DNA of 60,578 nucleotides from Stentor coeruleus (Eukaryota > Ciliophora > Heterotrichea > Heterotrichida > Stentoridae): contig MPUH01000366.1 in NCBI GenBank assembly GCA_001970955.1, positions 1 through 60,578 of the forward strand, in the 5' to 3' direction. The position numbers and the translations under genes are program-made. Positions 52,416-60,578 of the stretch are shown piece after piece. Position 1 is the stretch's first letter. The number at the start of each line of letters is the position of its first letter. The notes beneath the pieces are model-generated. The model was not told where the DNA came from and did not search any database. It saw nothing but the letters and a program-made list of their open reading frames with translations.

Positions 52416-53075
52416 ATGTTGCTGATTTCATTGTTAGTTCTTAACTCTTTGGCATTATCAGAACCAGATATTACTCCGTTTGGCACATATCTTGGATCTA
52501 ACAGTGGGGTTCCAGGATATTCAAACGGTAACTGCAACTATGTTTCAGATGAGGACTCCTACGTCGGAAATATTTACTCGGGCTTGAAATGGCAATGCGT
52601 TGAGTATTCAAGAAGATGGTTAATCATAACCCAATCATTAACTTTTGTTAGTGTTGACTGTGCATCTGATATTTGGCACTTAGATTATTTATCATTAACT
52701 TCTGACAACAGCAAGCAAATTAATCTTTACAGAATCCCAAATGGTTCTCAATGTCCACCTTCACCAGGAGATTTAATAATATATAAACGTACTAAAGAAA
52801 ACCCAGTTGGTCATGTTGGAATTATAAATAAAGTGAGTTATGATGATATTGAAATAAGTGAGCAAAATTGGGATAATAATTATTGGCCTGGGAATTATTC
52901 AAGAACTATGCCTTTAACAAAACTCATAGACTTATACTATCTTTTAGACTTTGAAAACCCAATACTTGGTTGGATGTCATATAATAATCCAAAAAGTATT
53001 TCCTGTGCCGATATTAAATGCATAACTTGTACTTTACCTGATGAAAGTAACGACCCACAATGCGAATATCTTTAG
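52416..53075 (+). CDS. secreted CHAP-type amidase, copy 2 (tandem paralogue)
   Basis: A 219-residue tandem duplicate of the preceding gene, 288 nt downstream. Signal peptide MLLISLLVLNSLALS; catalytic Cys61 in KWQCVEYSRRWL, His133 in VGHVGII, Glu149-Gln150-Asn151 in SEQNWDN. The C-terminal tail keeps the Cys pattern (SCADIKCITCTLPD ... CEYL). The two mature domains are clearly related but well diverged, so the duplication is not recent. Both retain the full catalytic triad, suggesting both are active. The upstream spacer is G-rich up to the start, unlike other plus-strand promoters in the window. Confidence 0.85.
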   Translation: MLLISLLVLNSLALSEPDITPFGTYLGSNSGVPGYSNGNCNYVSDEDSYVGNIYSGLKWQCVEYSRRWLIITQSLTFVSVDCASDIWHLDYLSLTSDNSKQINLYRIPNGSQCPPSPGDLIIYKRTKENPVGHVGIINKVSYDDIEISEQNWDNNYWPGNYSRTMPLTKLIDLYYLLDFENPILGWMSYNNPKSISCADIKCITCTLPDESNDPQCEYL

Positions 53076-53158
53076 TCCTTTTAATTAATTTTAGTATAGA
53101 TTTCTTTATCATTTCTTATATAAAACAAATATTTTTTACCATGAACTAACTTAAAAGT

Positions 53159-54562
53159 TTAAAATGTTGCGAGCATCATCTTAGTAAATTCTGTCAAATC
53201 AATAACCCCATCTCCATTCAAATCAGCCTCAGCTATAAGTTTAGTCCACATTTCTTCATCGTAATTATGAGATTTACCAAGTACTTGCTTAAGCTCATTA
53301 GCTGTAATCGTTCCACTTTGATCTAAATCAAAAGCCTTAAAAGCCATTTCAAGTCTTTCTTTAGATAATAATTGTTGTCTATTTAATGTTGCTGAAACAA
53401 ATTCACTGTATTCAATTTCCCCAGACCCATCCAAATCAACTTGTTTCATAATTTTTTCAACCTCCCCATCAACATCATTGATTTCGTTGCCAAAAAGGAT
53501 AGAAAAACCTTCTTTTAACTCTTTGGCTGATAATGTTCCACTATTGTCTGTGTCTAAAGATCGGAATAATTCCATCATTTCTTCTCTTTCAGCTTTGGTT
53601 GCTAGTTGGGATGTTATGAAGCCGATTGTTGCTTTTTTTAGCATTTGTTCACTGCGGAAACCTCTTAGGTTTCTGAATAACTGCCCTGCTGAGTTTCTGT
53701 TTATTGGGGCTCTGCTTGCATTGGTTATCCATGAATGAGCGAGAGCTTGTCGCGAGGTAAACCTTCTATTATAATCCATCGTAAGAAGTTTTTCAATAAG
53801 ATCCTTCGCCTCAAAAGAAATATCATCCCACTCAGGTGAAGGGAACGAAAACCTTCCAATCGATACTTTTTTTAATATCTCCTGATCAGTATTCCCTCCA
53901 AAAGGTGGATATCCGCACAACAAAATATACATAACCACCCCAGAACTCCACATATCACACTTATAATTATACGACTTCCTCAATACCTCTGGGGGTATAT
54001 AATAAGGTGTCCCAACTTTACTAGTCATAATTTCTCCTTGTCTATAAAACTGTGAAGATCCAAAATCAATAATTTTCAAATAAGCATCTTCACTTGTACT
54101 ACTCAATAAGAAATTTTCTGGTTTTAAATCACGATGGGCAATACCTTTTTCTTCTAAATAAACTAAAACACTAAAAATCTGTCTCATATATTCAGCTGCT
54201 ACAGATTCACTTATACTCCCTTGAGAAAGAATACGTTCAAAAAGCTCTCCACCACCACAAAATTCTGTGATTATATAGTAATTCATTTCATCTTGATAGT
54301 ATTCATGAAGTTTGATTATATTAGGGTGGTCTAATGATCTTAGTATTGAAACTTCATTGAAAACCATATTTTTTTCTTCTTCGGTTCTTAAAGACTTTTT
54401 GTGAATTGTCTTGACTGCTCGCTTTTCTCCAGTGACTCGATGTTTGATTCTACGGACACTTGAAAATGCACCCTCACCAACTTTTTTGGAAATTTTGTAG
54501 ACGTCACGGAGCTTGCCTGATTTCTCGAAGATGAAGTCTGAACCTGCGATTTTGAAGCTCAT
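53159..54562 (-). CDS. CDPK: calcium-dependent protein kinase (CDPK)
   Basis: A 467-residue kinase with the canonical CDPK order. The kinase domain covers about 20-278: GEGAFSSVRR, Lys51 in AVKTIHK, catalytic Asp145 in HRDLKPEN, DFG at 166-168 and GTPYYIPPEVL. A junction helix (about 295-325) is followed by four EF loops at 336-347, 375-386, 411-422 and 446-457, each with full 12-residue Ca2+ ligands (for example DTDNSGTLSAKE and DLNGDGVIDLTE). CDPKs couple Ca2+ directly to phosphorylation and in ciliates and apicomplexans control secretion and motility. The N-terminus MSFKIAG lacks Gly2, so myristoylation is not predicted. Confidence 0.95.
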   Translation of the reverse strand: MSFKIAGSDFIFEKSGKLRDVYKISKKVGEGAFSSVRRIKHRVTGEKRAVKTIHKKSLRTEEEKNMVFNEVSILRSLDHPNIIKLHEYYQDEMNYYIITEFCGGGELFERILSQGSISESVAAEYMRQIFSVLVYLEEKGIAHRDLKPENFLLSSTSEDAYLKIIDFGSSQFYRQGEIMTSKVGTPYYIPPEVLRKSYNYKCDMWSSGVVMYILLCGYPPFGGNTDQEILKKVSIGRFSFPSPEWDDISFEAKDLIEKLLTMDYNRRFTSRQALAHSWITNASRAPINRNSAGQLFRNLRGFRSEQMLKKATIGFITSQLATKAEREEMMELFRSLDTDNSGTLSAKELKEGFSILFGNEINDVDGEVEKIMKQVDLDGSGEIEYSEFVSATLNRQQLLSKERLEMAFKAFDLDQSGTITANELKQVLGKSHNYDEEMWTKLIAEADLNGDGVIDLTEFTKMMLATF

Positions 54563-55627
54563 ATTTATATAGCCATTAGATGAGGAGTTTTTAGGATTAT
54601 GAGATAAGTGAAAGTTTAGATGAGAAATGTGTGTTTATTTGTGACAGTAATTTATGATTAATATACTTGTGGTTTATTAAGAGTTTGGATACTGTGATAA
54701 GGATGTTGTAAGTAAAAAAAATTATCATGAAAATATAATTTCAAGCTATCTTTTAAAATTTTTGAAGATATCGTAAAAATGAACTGATTCTTAATTTTTA
54801 TAAACTAATAGGATAATTATTTAATCTAGTTATAACAATCTAAGAAAATACATCTAGAGATTATTTTTGATACTTTTTTCACATAAAAATTCGAAAATAT
54901 TTAGTGCGATATTTTTGTTTGTTTGTGGAAGAATATAGATGACTCATTGTCTCATAAGCATAATTAAATTCTTCCTCATTTTTAGTTTTGATTAACCACT
55001 CTAAAGGTTTGTATAAATAATTTATCTAGATTTTACTTAATATTTTGTGATATTTAGTAGTATTTCTCTTAATCAAATTTCAATTTAAGCATAAAAATTT
55101 TGTGCATCTGAAAATTAAATTCTTTCTTGATAGTTCATTTTTTGCTGATAGTGAAAGTATATCATTGAGTTGGCATTCAATTTAATTCTTGTAAGTATTT
55201 TATAGAAGAAAGTTCAGATGAAAATGCTTGAAAATTTCGCATAAAGTTGAAATGCTAGGGATATTTATGTCTATAACCATTCATTATTTCAAAAAAAATT
55301 ATTAAAATTTTAAAAATCTTAGTTCATAAAGAACCTTGCAGTTATTGAACTTCTTTACGACAGTCTTTGGGTTAAAAGATATAAATTTGAGAATCTAAAT
55401 ATTTTAATTTCCAAATCATATATCATTTTATTCTATAAAAAATTTTCTCTAGTAATTATCTTCATACAATTTATACCAATCTAATTCAAAATTTTAACAG
55501 AAAACTCTAATAAATTAAACAAAATTTCTATCTTAAGCCACTAATAAAACCCAAAAATAGCCTATTCATTCTCTACTCTTAAAAAAATCCCAACCTTTAA
55601 TCCAATCCTTTAAAAACATATAAAATA
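54563..55627. other. 1.06 kb intergenic region
   Basis: Between two minus-strand genes. AT-rich, no supported gene. The last 130 bases are C-rich, as downstream of other minus-strand genes. Confidence 0.5.
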
Positions 55628-57130
55628 TTAATTAAGCTCAGATAAAAACCCTGAAAGTGTTGAAGATATTTCTTGAGTTTCCCTAGTAATCTCCTCCAAT
55701 TCTTCCTTACGTTTATTCTGCCTTTCAATAAAAGCTGCAGCAAAACCTTCATCTAAACTTTCATATGTTTCATATTCATCTTTTCTATCTTGACTATTCA
55801 TAAACTTCTGCACTTCATCTTCATTTTTTTTCAAACTTTTTTCCCTTCTCGTCAATTCCTCAGCTAAACTTTCAAGTTTACGTATTTTTTTTATTAACAA
55901 AACTTCCTGATTAGCTAAAGAAGTTTCTTGTGAAGTCAATTTACTTTCTAAATCCTTTTTATACGCAGCAAATTCCTTGTATTTTTCATCAATTTCACTT
56001 GAAGTTATCGTATTTTTCACATCATTTCTATTTAAATCATCAGTTTTTGATATCATTTTCTCCCATTTATCAACAAGTTCTTTACGCTTAGCCTCAGTAT
56101 CCTGTTCCTGTAAAACCAACTCATCTTCAATTTCTTTATTTTTCGCTTCTCTTATCATTAAATTCCTTTCTCTTATAGGAACTTCATCTTTAGTCTTAGC
56201 ATTTTTCGCAGTTTCAACAGCTCTTTCTTTTATTTCTAGTTTCTGTTCTCTTATATCAAGTTCATTTTTCTTCTGACTTAAAGCTTTGATTCTTTCTAAA
56301 CATCCTGTTTCTTTAGCTTTAATAATATCTTCTTTTTGTTTATATGTAAATTCATGTTTAGAATTCTGAAGTGTTCTTGTATCCATAGAAAATTTCTTTA
56401 ATATTTCATCAAGTTCCTGTTCTTTTCTTTGTAATTGGGTATATGATTTATCTAATTCTATACTTTCTTGTATAAGGTTATTTTTTGTTGTTTCTAAGTC
56501 AGTAATTAGTTTATAAGCTGATATCAATTTTTCTTTTATTGGAACTTTTTGGCTTTGAATCTGTGTATCTTTTTTATTTATAATAGCATCCATAGTTTTT
56601 ATTATTATATCATGTACTTGTCCTCTACAGATTTCTTCAGTTATTTCTTTGTTTAATTTGTTTATATGCCCAATATGTTTTTTTTCTATAAGCTCAAGTT
56701 CTTTTGTTTCAACTGATAATTGAAGTTCAAGTTGTCTAAGTCTTTTTTCACTAGCTTTACATTTATCAGCTTTAGCTCTTAATTCTTTTTCTTTATCTTG
56801 TATGATGGTTTCTGATTCTTCAGTTTCGAGAACTTCATTTGTTGGGGAAAAATGGTCATTTAGTTCTAATTTAGAGATAGTTCGTTTAGGTTTTTTTTGA
56901 TATGAGTCAGGGATAGGTTTAATATTTCTTATAGCTTTTTGGCTTTGTTCTCGATATCTTGCGGCATAAGAATTTGAAGATATTGGCGAATGAGTTCTTT
57001 GGTCTTGGGAAAAAAGAAGACTTTTGAGCTTTTGGACTTTTTTATACTTTTCGTCGATGTCTTGGAGTGTTACTGTGAGTTCTTCAAGGATTTCGTTTGG
57101 CAAATAGGAAGATTTTGAATATTTATTCAT
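55628..57130 (-). CDS. long coiled-coil protein, unknown
   Basis: A 500-residue protein that is almost entirely predicted coiled coil, rich in Glu, Lys and Leu with heptads (KELELIEKKHIGHINKLNKE, ELDIREQKLEIKERAVETAK, KIRKLESLAEELTRREKSLK). The first 115 residues are less structured and contain Ser-Pro sites (THSPISSNS, HFSPTNE). No globular domain is recognised. Such proteins in ciliates are typically cytoskeletal, cortical or basal-body components, but nothing here identifies a family. Confidence 0.72.
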   Translation of the reverse strand: MNKYSKSSYLPNEILEELTVTLQDIDEKYKKVQKLKSLLFSQDQRTHSPISSNSYAARYREQSQKAIRNIKPIPDSYQKKPKRTISKLELNDHFSPTNEVLETEESETIIQDKEKELRAKADKCKASEKRLRQLELQLSVETKELELIEKKHIGHINKLNKEITEEICRGQVHDIIIKTMDAIINKKDTQIQSQKVPIKEKLISAYKLITDLETTKNNLIQESIELDKSYTQLQRKEQELDEILKKFSMDTRTLQNSKHEFTYKQKEDIIKAKETGCLERIKALSQKKNELDIREQKLEIKERAVETAKNAKTKDEVPIRERNLMIREAKNKEIEDELVLQEQDTEAKRKELVDKWEKMISKTDDLNRNDVKNTITSSEIDEKYKEFAAYKKDLESKLTSQETSLANQEVLLIKKIRKLESLAEELTRREKSLKKNEDEVQKFMNSQDRKDEYETYESLDEGFAAAFIERQNKRKEELEEITRETQEISSTLSGFLSELN

Positions 57131-57416
57131 TTTTTTTAGATTGTAAATGATAAGATTTTTAGTTTGTGGTTTATTTAAAGAAGGTTTTTGTTTGAAAGAT
57201 TTTTTATGATGAGAAGATTTACTTATAGATTTAATTATTTGATTTTTGATTATTATAGTGGAAGTTATGGGATTTATAAGGGAAAATGGTGTGATTATGT
57301 TTTAAATAAGAAATAAAGTTAGAGTGGGTTTATTAAAAGTATTGAAAATTTTATGTAAAAGTGTGTTAAAAGTTAACATCCTGCACCCAGCTCAATGAAA
57401 TCTCCTATACAACTCT

Positions 57417-58472
57417 CTAATATAATAAAAACGATAAATTATCATATAACGCATAAGAAATCGCTAGGATTAAAACAGTCACACTAACAACAACAAACCA
57501 ATTCACAGTATTATTCCTAGGCAAATGCTTTAATATATCCTGAAACTCACAATCAAAATAAAGTGGAGAGCTGCATAAACCTTACTCATCATGGAATTTC
57601 TTAGCACTTCTATAAACAAGTTTATTTGGGTTAAAAGTCGCCATCATATTCAAACTTTGATCACAAACTCTTTCAACATCAATATGTGAAACCAAATCAT
57701 GAAAATATTGATGTATTTCTGGCATATCCGTACATTTCATAATACTATCTTTTTCTATAAAAATTATCGCTGCGGCTATATAAACTGGGGCTAAAGGATG
57801 TGATGCTAAACAGAAATCAAAAACTCTACAAAGTTTATCAAATGAGTGAATATTATGTGAAAGCCAAGTCAAAACCCATGAAAGACTAAACATAGGTGAA
57901 TTAATATTAGTTTCCACAGTATATATTTCTCTAAGTTTCTTTGTAAGTTTATTATCAACTTTTTCTAATAATTCATATATAAGAAGCATTTCTAATGAAA
58001 CACCTTCTTCAAAGCTTTTCCGCATAGAGTCTTTTATAAAGAGTTCTGCACATTGATAACTCATTTTAAAACCTAGATCTTCATCACCTACTAATAAGAA
58101 TACTGTGCAAATTGAATTGAAACCTTGGAAATAATGGAGGTTTGGGTTTTTGTTGATTACTGCATTTATTATGTTGGATAATTGGGTTCTTTTGAATAAT
58201 CTTTCTTCTTCTGTGAAAGGGTCGGTTATGTCTAAGCCAAATAAAGATCGATTAACATCTCGTTGGATTATTTCAGTGTACTCGTTTGGTTGGATTGTTG
58301 ACTTCCAGTCGGCTAGTAAGTCTTTGTTTTCATCTACTTTTAATAACATAGGCCAGATTTTACGTCTAAGTTTTATGTCTCCTATACCAGAAGGTTTCAT
58401 ACAGGATAAGCGGATTTCTTTGAGGTTTCTTTGTTTGATGTGCTCTTGTAACATGATTATGTCCTCAGACAT
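57417..58472 (-). CDS. TBC1D20: TBC1D20-like RabGAP with C-terminal membrane anchor (two exons)
   Basis: A 15-nt intron at 57571-57585 restores 50 C-terminal residues, giving 346 in total. The TBC domain has the arginine finger in IIQRDVNRSL (Arg75) and the glutamine finger in YFQGFN (Gln116). TBC1D20 signatures follow: LRRKIWPMLL, SLSWVLTWLSHNI and DFCLASHPLAPVYIAAAII. The second exon encodes the single membrane helix WFVVVSVTVLILAISYALY near the end. TBC1D20 is an ER-anchored GAP for Rab1, and its anchor is C-terminal, so the restored tail completes the expected architecture. Without splicing the protein would stop at HDE and be soluble. Confidence 0.88.
57571..57585 (-). other. 15-nt intron
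   Basis: Sense strand GTAAGGTTTATGCAG, A at position 10, splitting a codon. Its TAA would end the RabGAP before its membrane anchor. Confidence 0.88.
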
Positions 58473-59369
58473 TTTCTAATTAATTTCACGGATTGTTAGG
58501 AGGAGGATTTAGATTAGAAGTGGAAAGGTCGGATGATATTTTTATGGGGGTTTTTGATGAAGTTGAAGATTGTGTCAAAGGATTATTTTATGAGATATTG
58601 GGTGTTAGGGTGTTATAGTTTTTTGGTTTTGGATTTGTGAAAAAAGGTGTTAATGATTTTTGTTTAGAAGATGGGTTTGAATATGAAAAAAAAAGAGAAA
58701 GGTGTTAATGAGAGAAGGAGATGATTAGATGTTAGAATTTTTAATATTCGAAGATTTGTAAAGCTTTTTGTGATTTGGTAGAGGATTAAAAGAATATTTT
58801 ATGTGATATGAAGATTTTGTATTAGTGTTAGATTTTTATTAAACGATAAAGAATAAGTTAAATGATTATTAACACATTTAATCTATATCATAAACTAATA
58901 TATATATTTTCTTATTTCATATTAGAAAGTATTCCCAATATTCACTCTAAACAAAATATTAATGTTCTAACACTAAAATGAAAGTATCACATAACTTAAA
59001 ACAAAATCCCATCCTATCTCCCAATAATTTTCCAAAAACTTGTTTTTTTTACATACACCCCAATATCTGCACCCATTTTCAATCCACCCTCAAAGGTTTT
59101 TCATCCAAGGACTCTTTTTCTTCTTCCCATTCCACAAAACCCTCTTAATTTATCTCAGCCCCTTCCTTCCCTCAAAATCCACTTCAAAACTTCCTCTATC
59201 AAAACCCTAAAAATCATCTCCTCCAATCCTCCAATAAAACCTACACATCCAAAAATGCATTTAAAAAATCCTCTTCTCTTTACTCAAACTTTATAAGCCT
59301 TACATTATAAACCATATCAAAAATGAATGAAATGTATTCAATGTTAACAAGATTTTTATATACAAATAT
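58473..59369. other. 0.9 kb divergent intergenic region with skew inversion
   Basis: G-rich and C-poor on the plus strand up to about 58830, then strongly C-rich; 59161-59220 contains no G at all. No gene seen. Confidence 0.55.
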
Positions 59370-59909
59370 ATGAATACATATAATAATAATCAACAACATA
59401 AAATGATCATAAGAACTCGTTCAACCCCAAGGCAAATATCCCAAAAAGCTCCATCAACAAAAACTGAGTTACCTCCTTTATCATTCCAAAACAATAAAGC
59501 TGATGATCCTATGCTTAGAACAAGGTTATGTTTAAACAACTTCTTATCAACAAATTATTCTAATGATAGTGATATGGCTTATGTACCACGTAATGAAATC
59601 AAAGCTTTAAGCGACCTTTGTAATCAACTAATTCAAGGACAAGAAGAGCTTAAAAAACGTTTAGAAAAGCAAGAGATTATAATAGAAACGTTAAAAAGCA
59701 ATCAAACTAAACAGAAAATTAAACTTTTAAGTCAAGATCCTGAAGTTTGTAAACGGACTTCGAGTAATCATAGAAGATTGCCTGCTTTTACCCCTAGAGC
59801 TTCAGAGGAAAGTGGATCATTTACGTTTAGACCAACTGAAAGTACCCTACCGAAAAGTAAATTTCCTAGAGATGTGTTTTCCAGAAAATCAAGGGCAAGA
59901 CCATCTTAA
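59370..59909 (+). CDS. small basic protein with a short coiled coil, unknown
   Basis: A 179-residue protein. The N-terminus is Asn, Gln, Arg and Ser rich (TRSTPRQISQKAPSTKTELP); a single coiled-coil helix lies at about 75-120 (IKALSDLCNQLIQGQEELKK, RLEKQEIIIETLK); the C-terminus is Ser, Arg and Pro rich (FPRDVFSRKSRARPS). Several Ser/Thr-Pro and Arg-x-Ser sites suggest phosphorylation. No family recognised. Confidence 0.58.
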   Translation: MNTYNNNQQHKMIIRTRSTPRQISQKAPSTKTELPPLSFQNNKADDPMLRTRLCLNNFLSTNYSNDSDMAYVPRNEIKALSDLCNQLIQGQEELKKRLEKQEIIIETLKSNQTKQKIKLLSQDPEVCKRTSSNHRRLPAFTPRASEESGSFTFRPTESTLPKSKFPRDVFSRKSRARPS

Positions 59910-60578
59910 ATTAATTCTTGCTATAATTAACTTAAGTGGATGATTTTATTAGAGATTCATATTAGAATAATAATAGTTTTAGGATTAGGGAAGACTTTTA
60001 TGTTGGTTGAATGGAAAATTAAGATTTTTTAAAGGATTTAACAGGAATTTAAGATTTTTTATTAGGATTTGTGAGTAAAAAATAAGGATTTTTGAGGTCG
60101 GCTTGTGTGAGTTGGGGTTATGGTAAGATTTTTTAATGAAAATTGTGTGGTTTAAGTTTTGAGGGTAGAATAAGAGATTGTTTATGGATGAGAGGAGGAT
60201 AATTTATAAATAGATGAGAATGTTATGAAAAAACAGGAATGATAATAATCCCCATTGTGGAAAAAATAATTTGTTTATAATAAACATATGATGATTTTTT
60301 ATATAGTTTTTAATGATATTTTTATTATAAAAGTATAATGTTAGAATTTGGGTTTTATCTTAAAAATTAGATTTGGATATTGATTGAAATATAAGAGATT
60401 ATTTTTTTGAGTAAAGATTGTATGGCGATTGAAAATGCTTGAAATACTATTCAAAATGTTATAGAAAATTACAGATGATTAGTTTTATATAGAATAAAGT
60501 TTTCAAAATTGTTCTTATTATTAAATTAATTAATAGATATGCATTTAATATAATTTCTTAATCCATCAAACTTAAAAT
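59910..60578. other. downstream flank to window end
   Basis: G-rich and C-poor on the plus strand up to about 60250, as after other plus-strand genes, then plain AT-rich DNA. No telomere repeat at the window end. Confidence 0.5.

Overview
This window looks like macronuclear DNA from a heterotrich ciliate, most probably Stentor or a close relative. It is very AT-rich and packed with short eukaryotic genes. TAA, TAG and TGA all end recognisable proteins, so the code is standard. Eight genes contain a hidden intron of exactly 15 nt matching GTA-N5-Y-A-N2-YAG, and removing it restores a longer, sensible protein. Standard code plus 15-16 nt introns is the published hallmark of Stentor coeruleus; the species assignment is inference because no search was run. 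Gene content supports a ciliate: CFAP58, IQUB, CFAP97-like, CEP70-like, a CDPK, a telomere end-binding-like protein and many acylated or EF-hand signalling proteins.

Layout. 0.5-12.3 kb (+): DOT1-like methyltransferase, CFAP58, POT1/TEBP-alpha-like protein, SAC1 phosphoinositide phosphatase, separated by long empty AT-rich gaps. 12.4-24.4 kb: IQ-motif protein (-), secreted acidic protein (+), DYRK kinase (+), small basic protein (+), then a minus-strand run of ankyrin, leucine-rich-repeat, EF-hand and basic disordered proteins. 24.4-36.8 kb is the densest part: pseudo-rhodanese with a CaaX tail, SNF5-PHD chromatin protein, CEP70-like, cyclic-nucleotide-binding, CFAP97-like, IQUB, a UBL-ankyrin-PH-AGC kinase and a PA-TM-RING protein. 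37.7-60.6 kb: four-TM protein, monoacylglycerol-lipase-like hydrolase, small zinc finger, tandem-GAF protein, multi-UBL Cys-rich protein, LITAF protein, ARS2/SERRATE, two tandem secreted CHAP amidases, CDPK, coiled-coil protein, TBC1D20-like RabGAP and a short coiled-coil protein.

Functional themes are cilia and basal bodies (CFAP58, CEP70-like, CFAP97-like, IQUB), Ca2+ and lipid signalling (CDPK, EF-hand, IQ, SAC1, PH-kinase, lipase), chromatin and RNA (DOT1-like, SNF5-PHD, ARS2), ubiquitin-fold proteins (three different architectures) and endomembrane traffic (TBC1D20, SAC1, LITAF, PA-TM-RING). I see no CRISPR, IS element, virus or recognisable RNA gene.

Two large-scale features cut across the genes. 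Intergenic DNA has a strong strand asymmetry (C-rich and G-poor upstream of a gene on its sense strand, G-rich and C-poor downstream) that flips abruptly inside divergent and tandem gaps. Seven single N characters are each flanked by a direct duplication of 47-147 bp; these are unmerged overlapping contig ends that break or inflate four genes and should be collapsed before any reading of the proteins.
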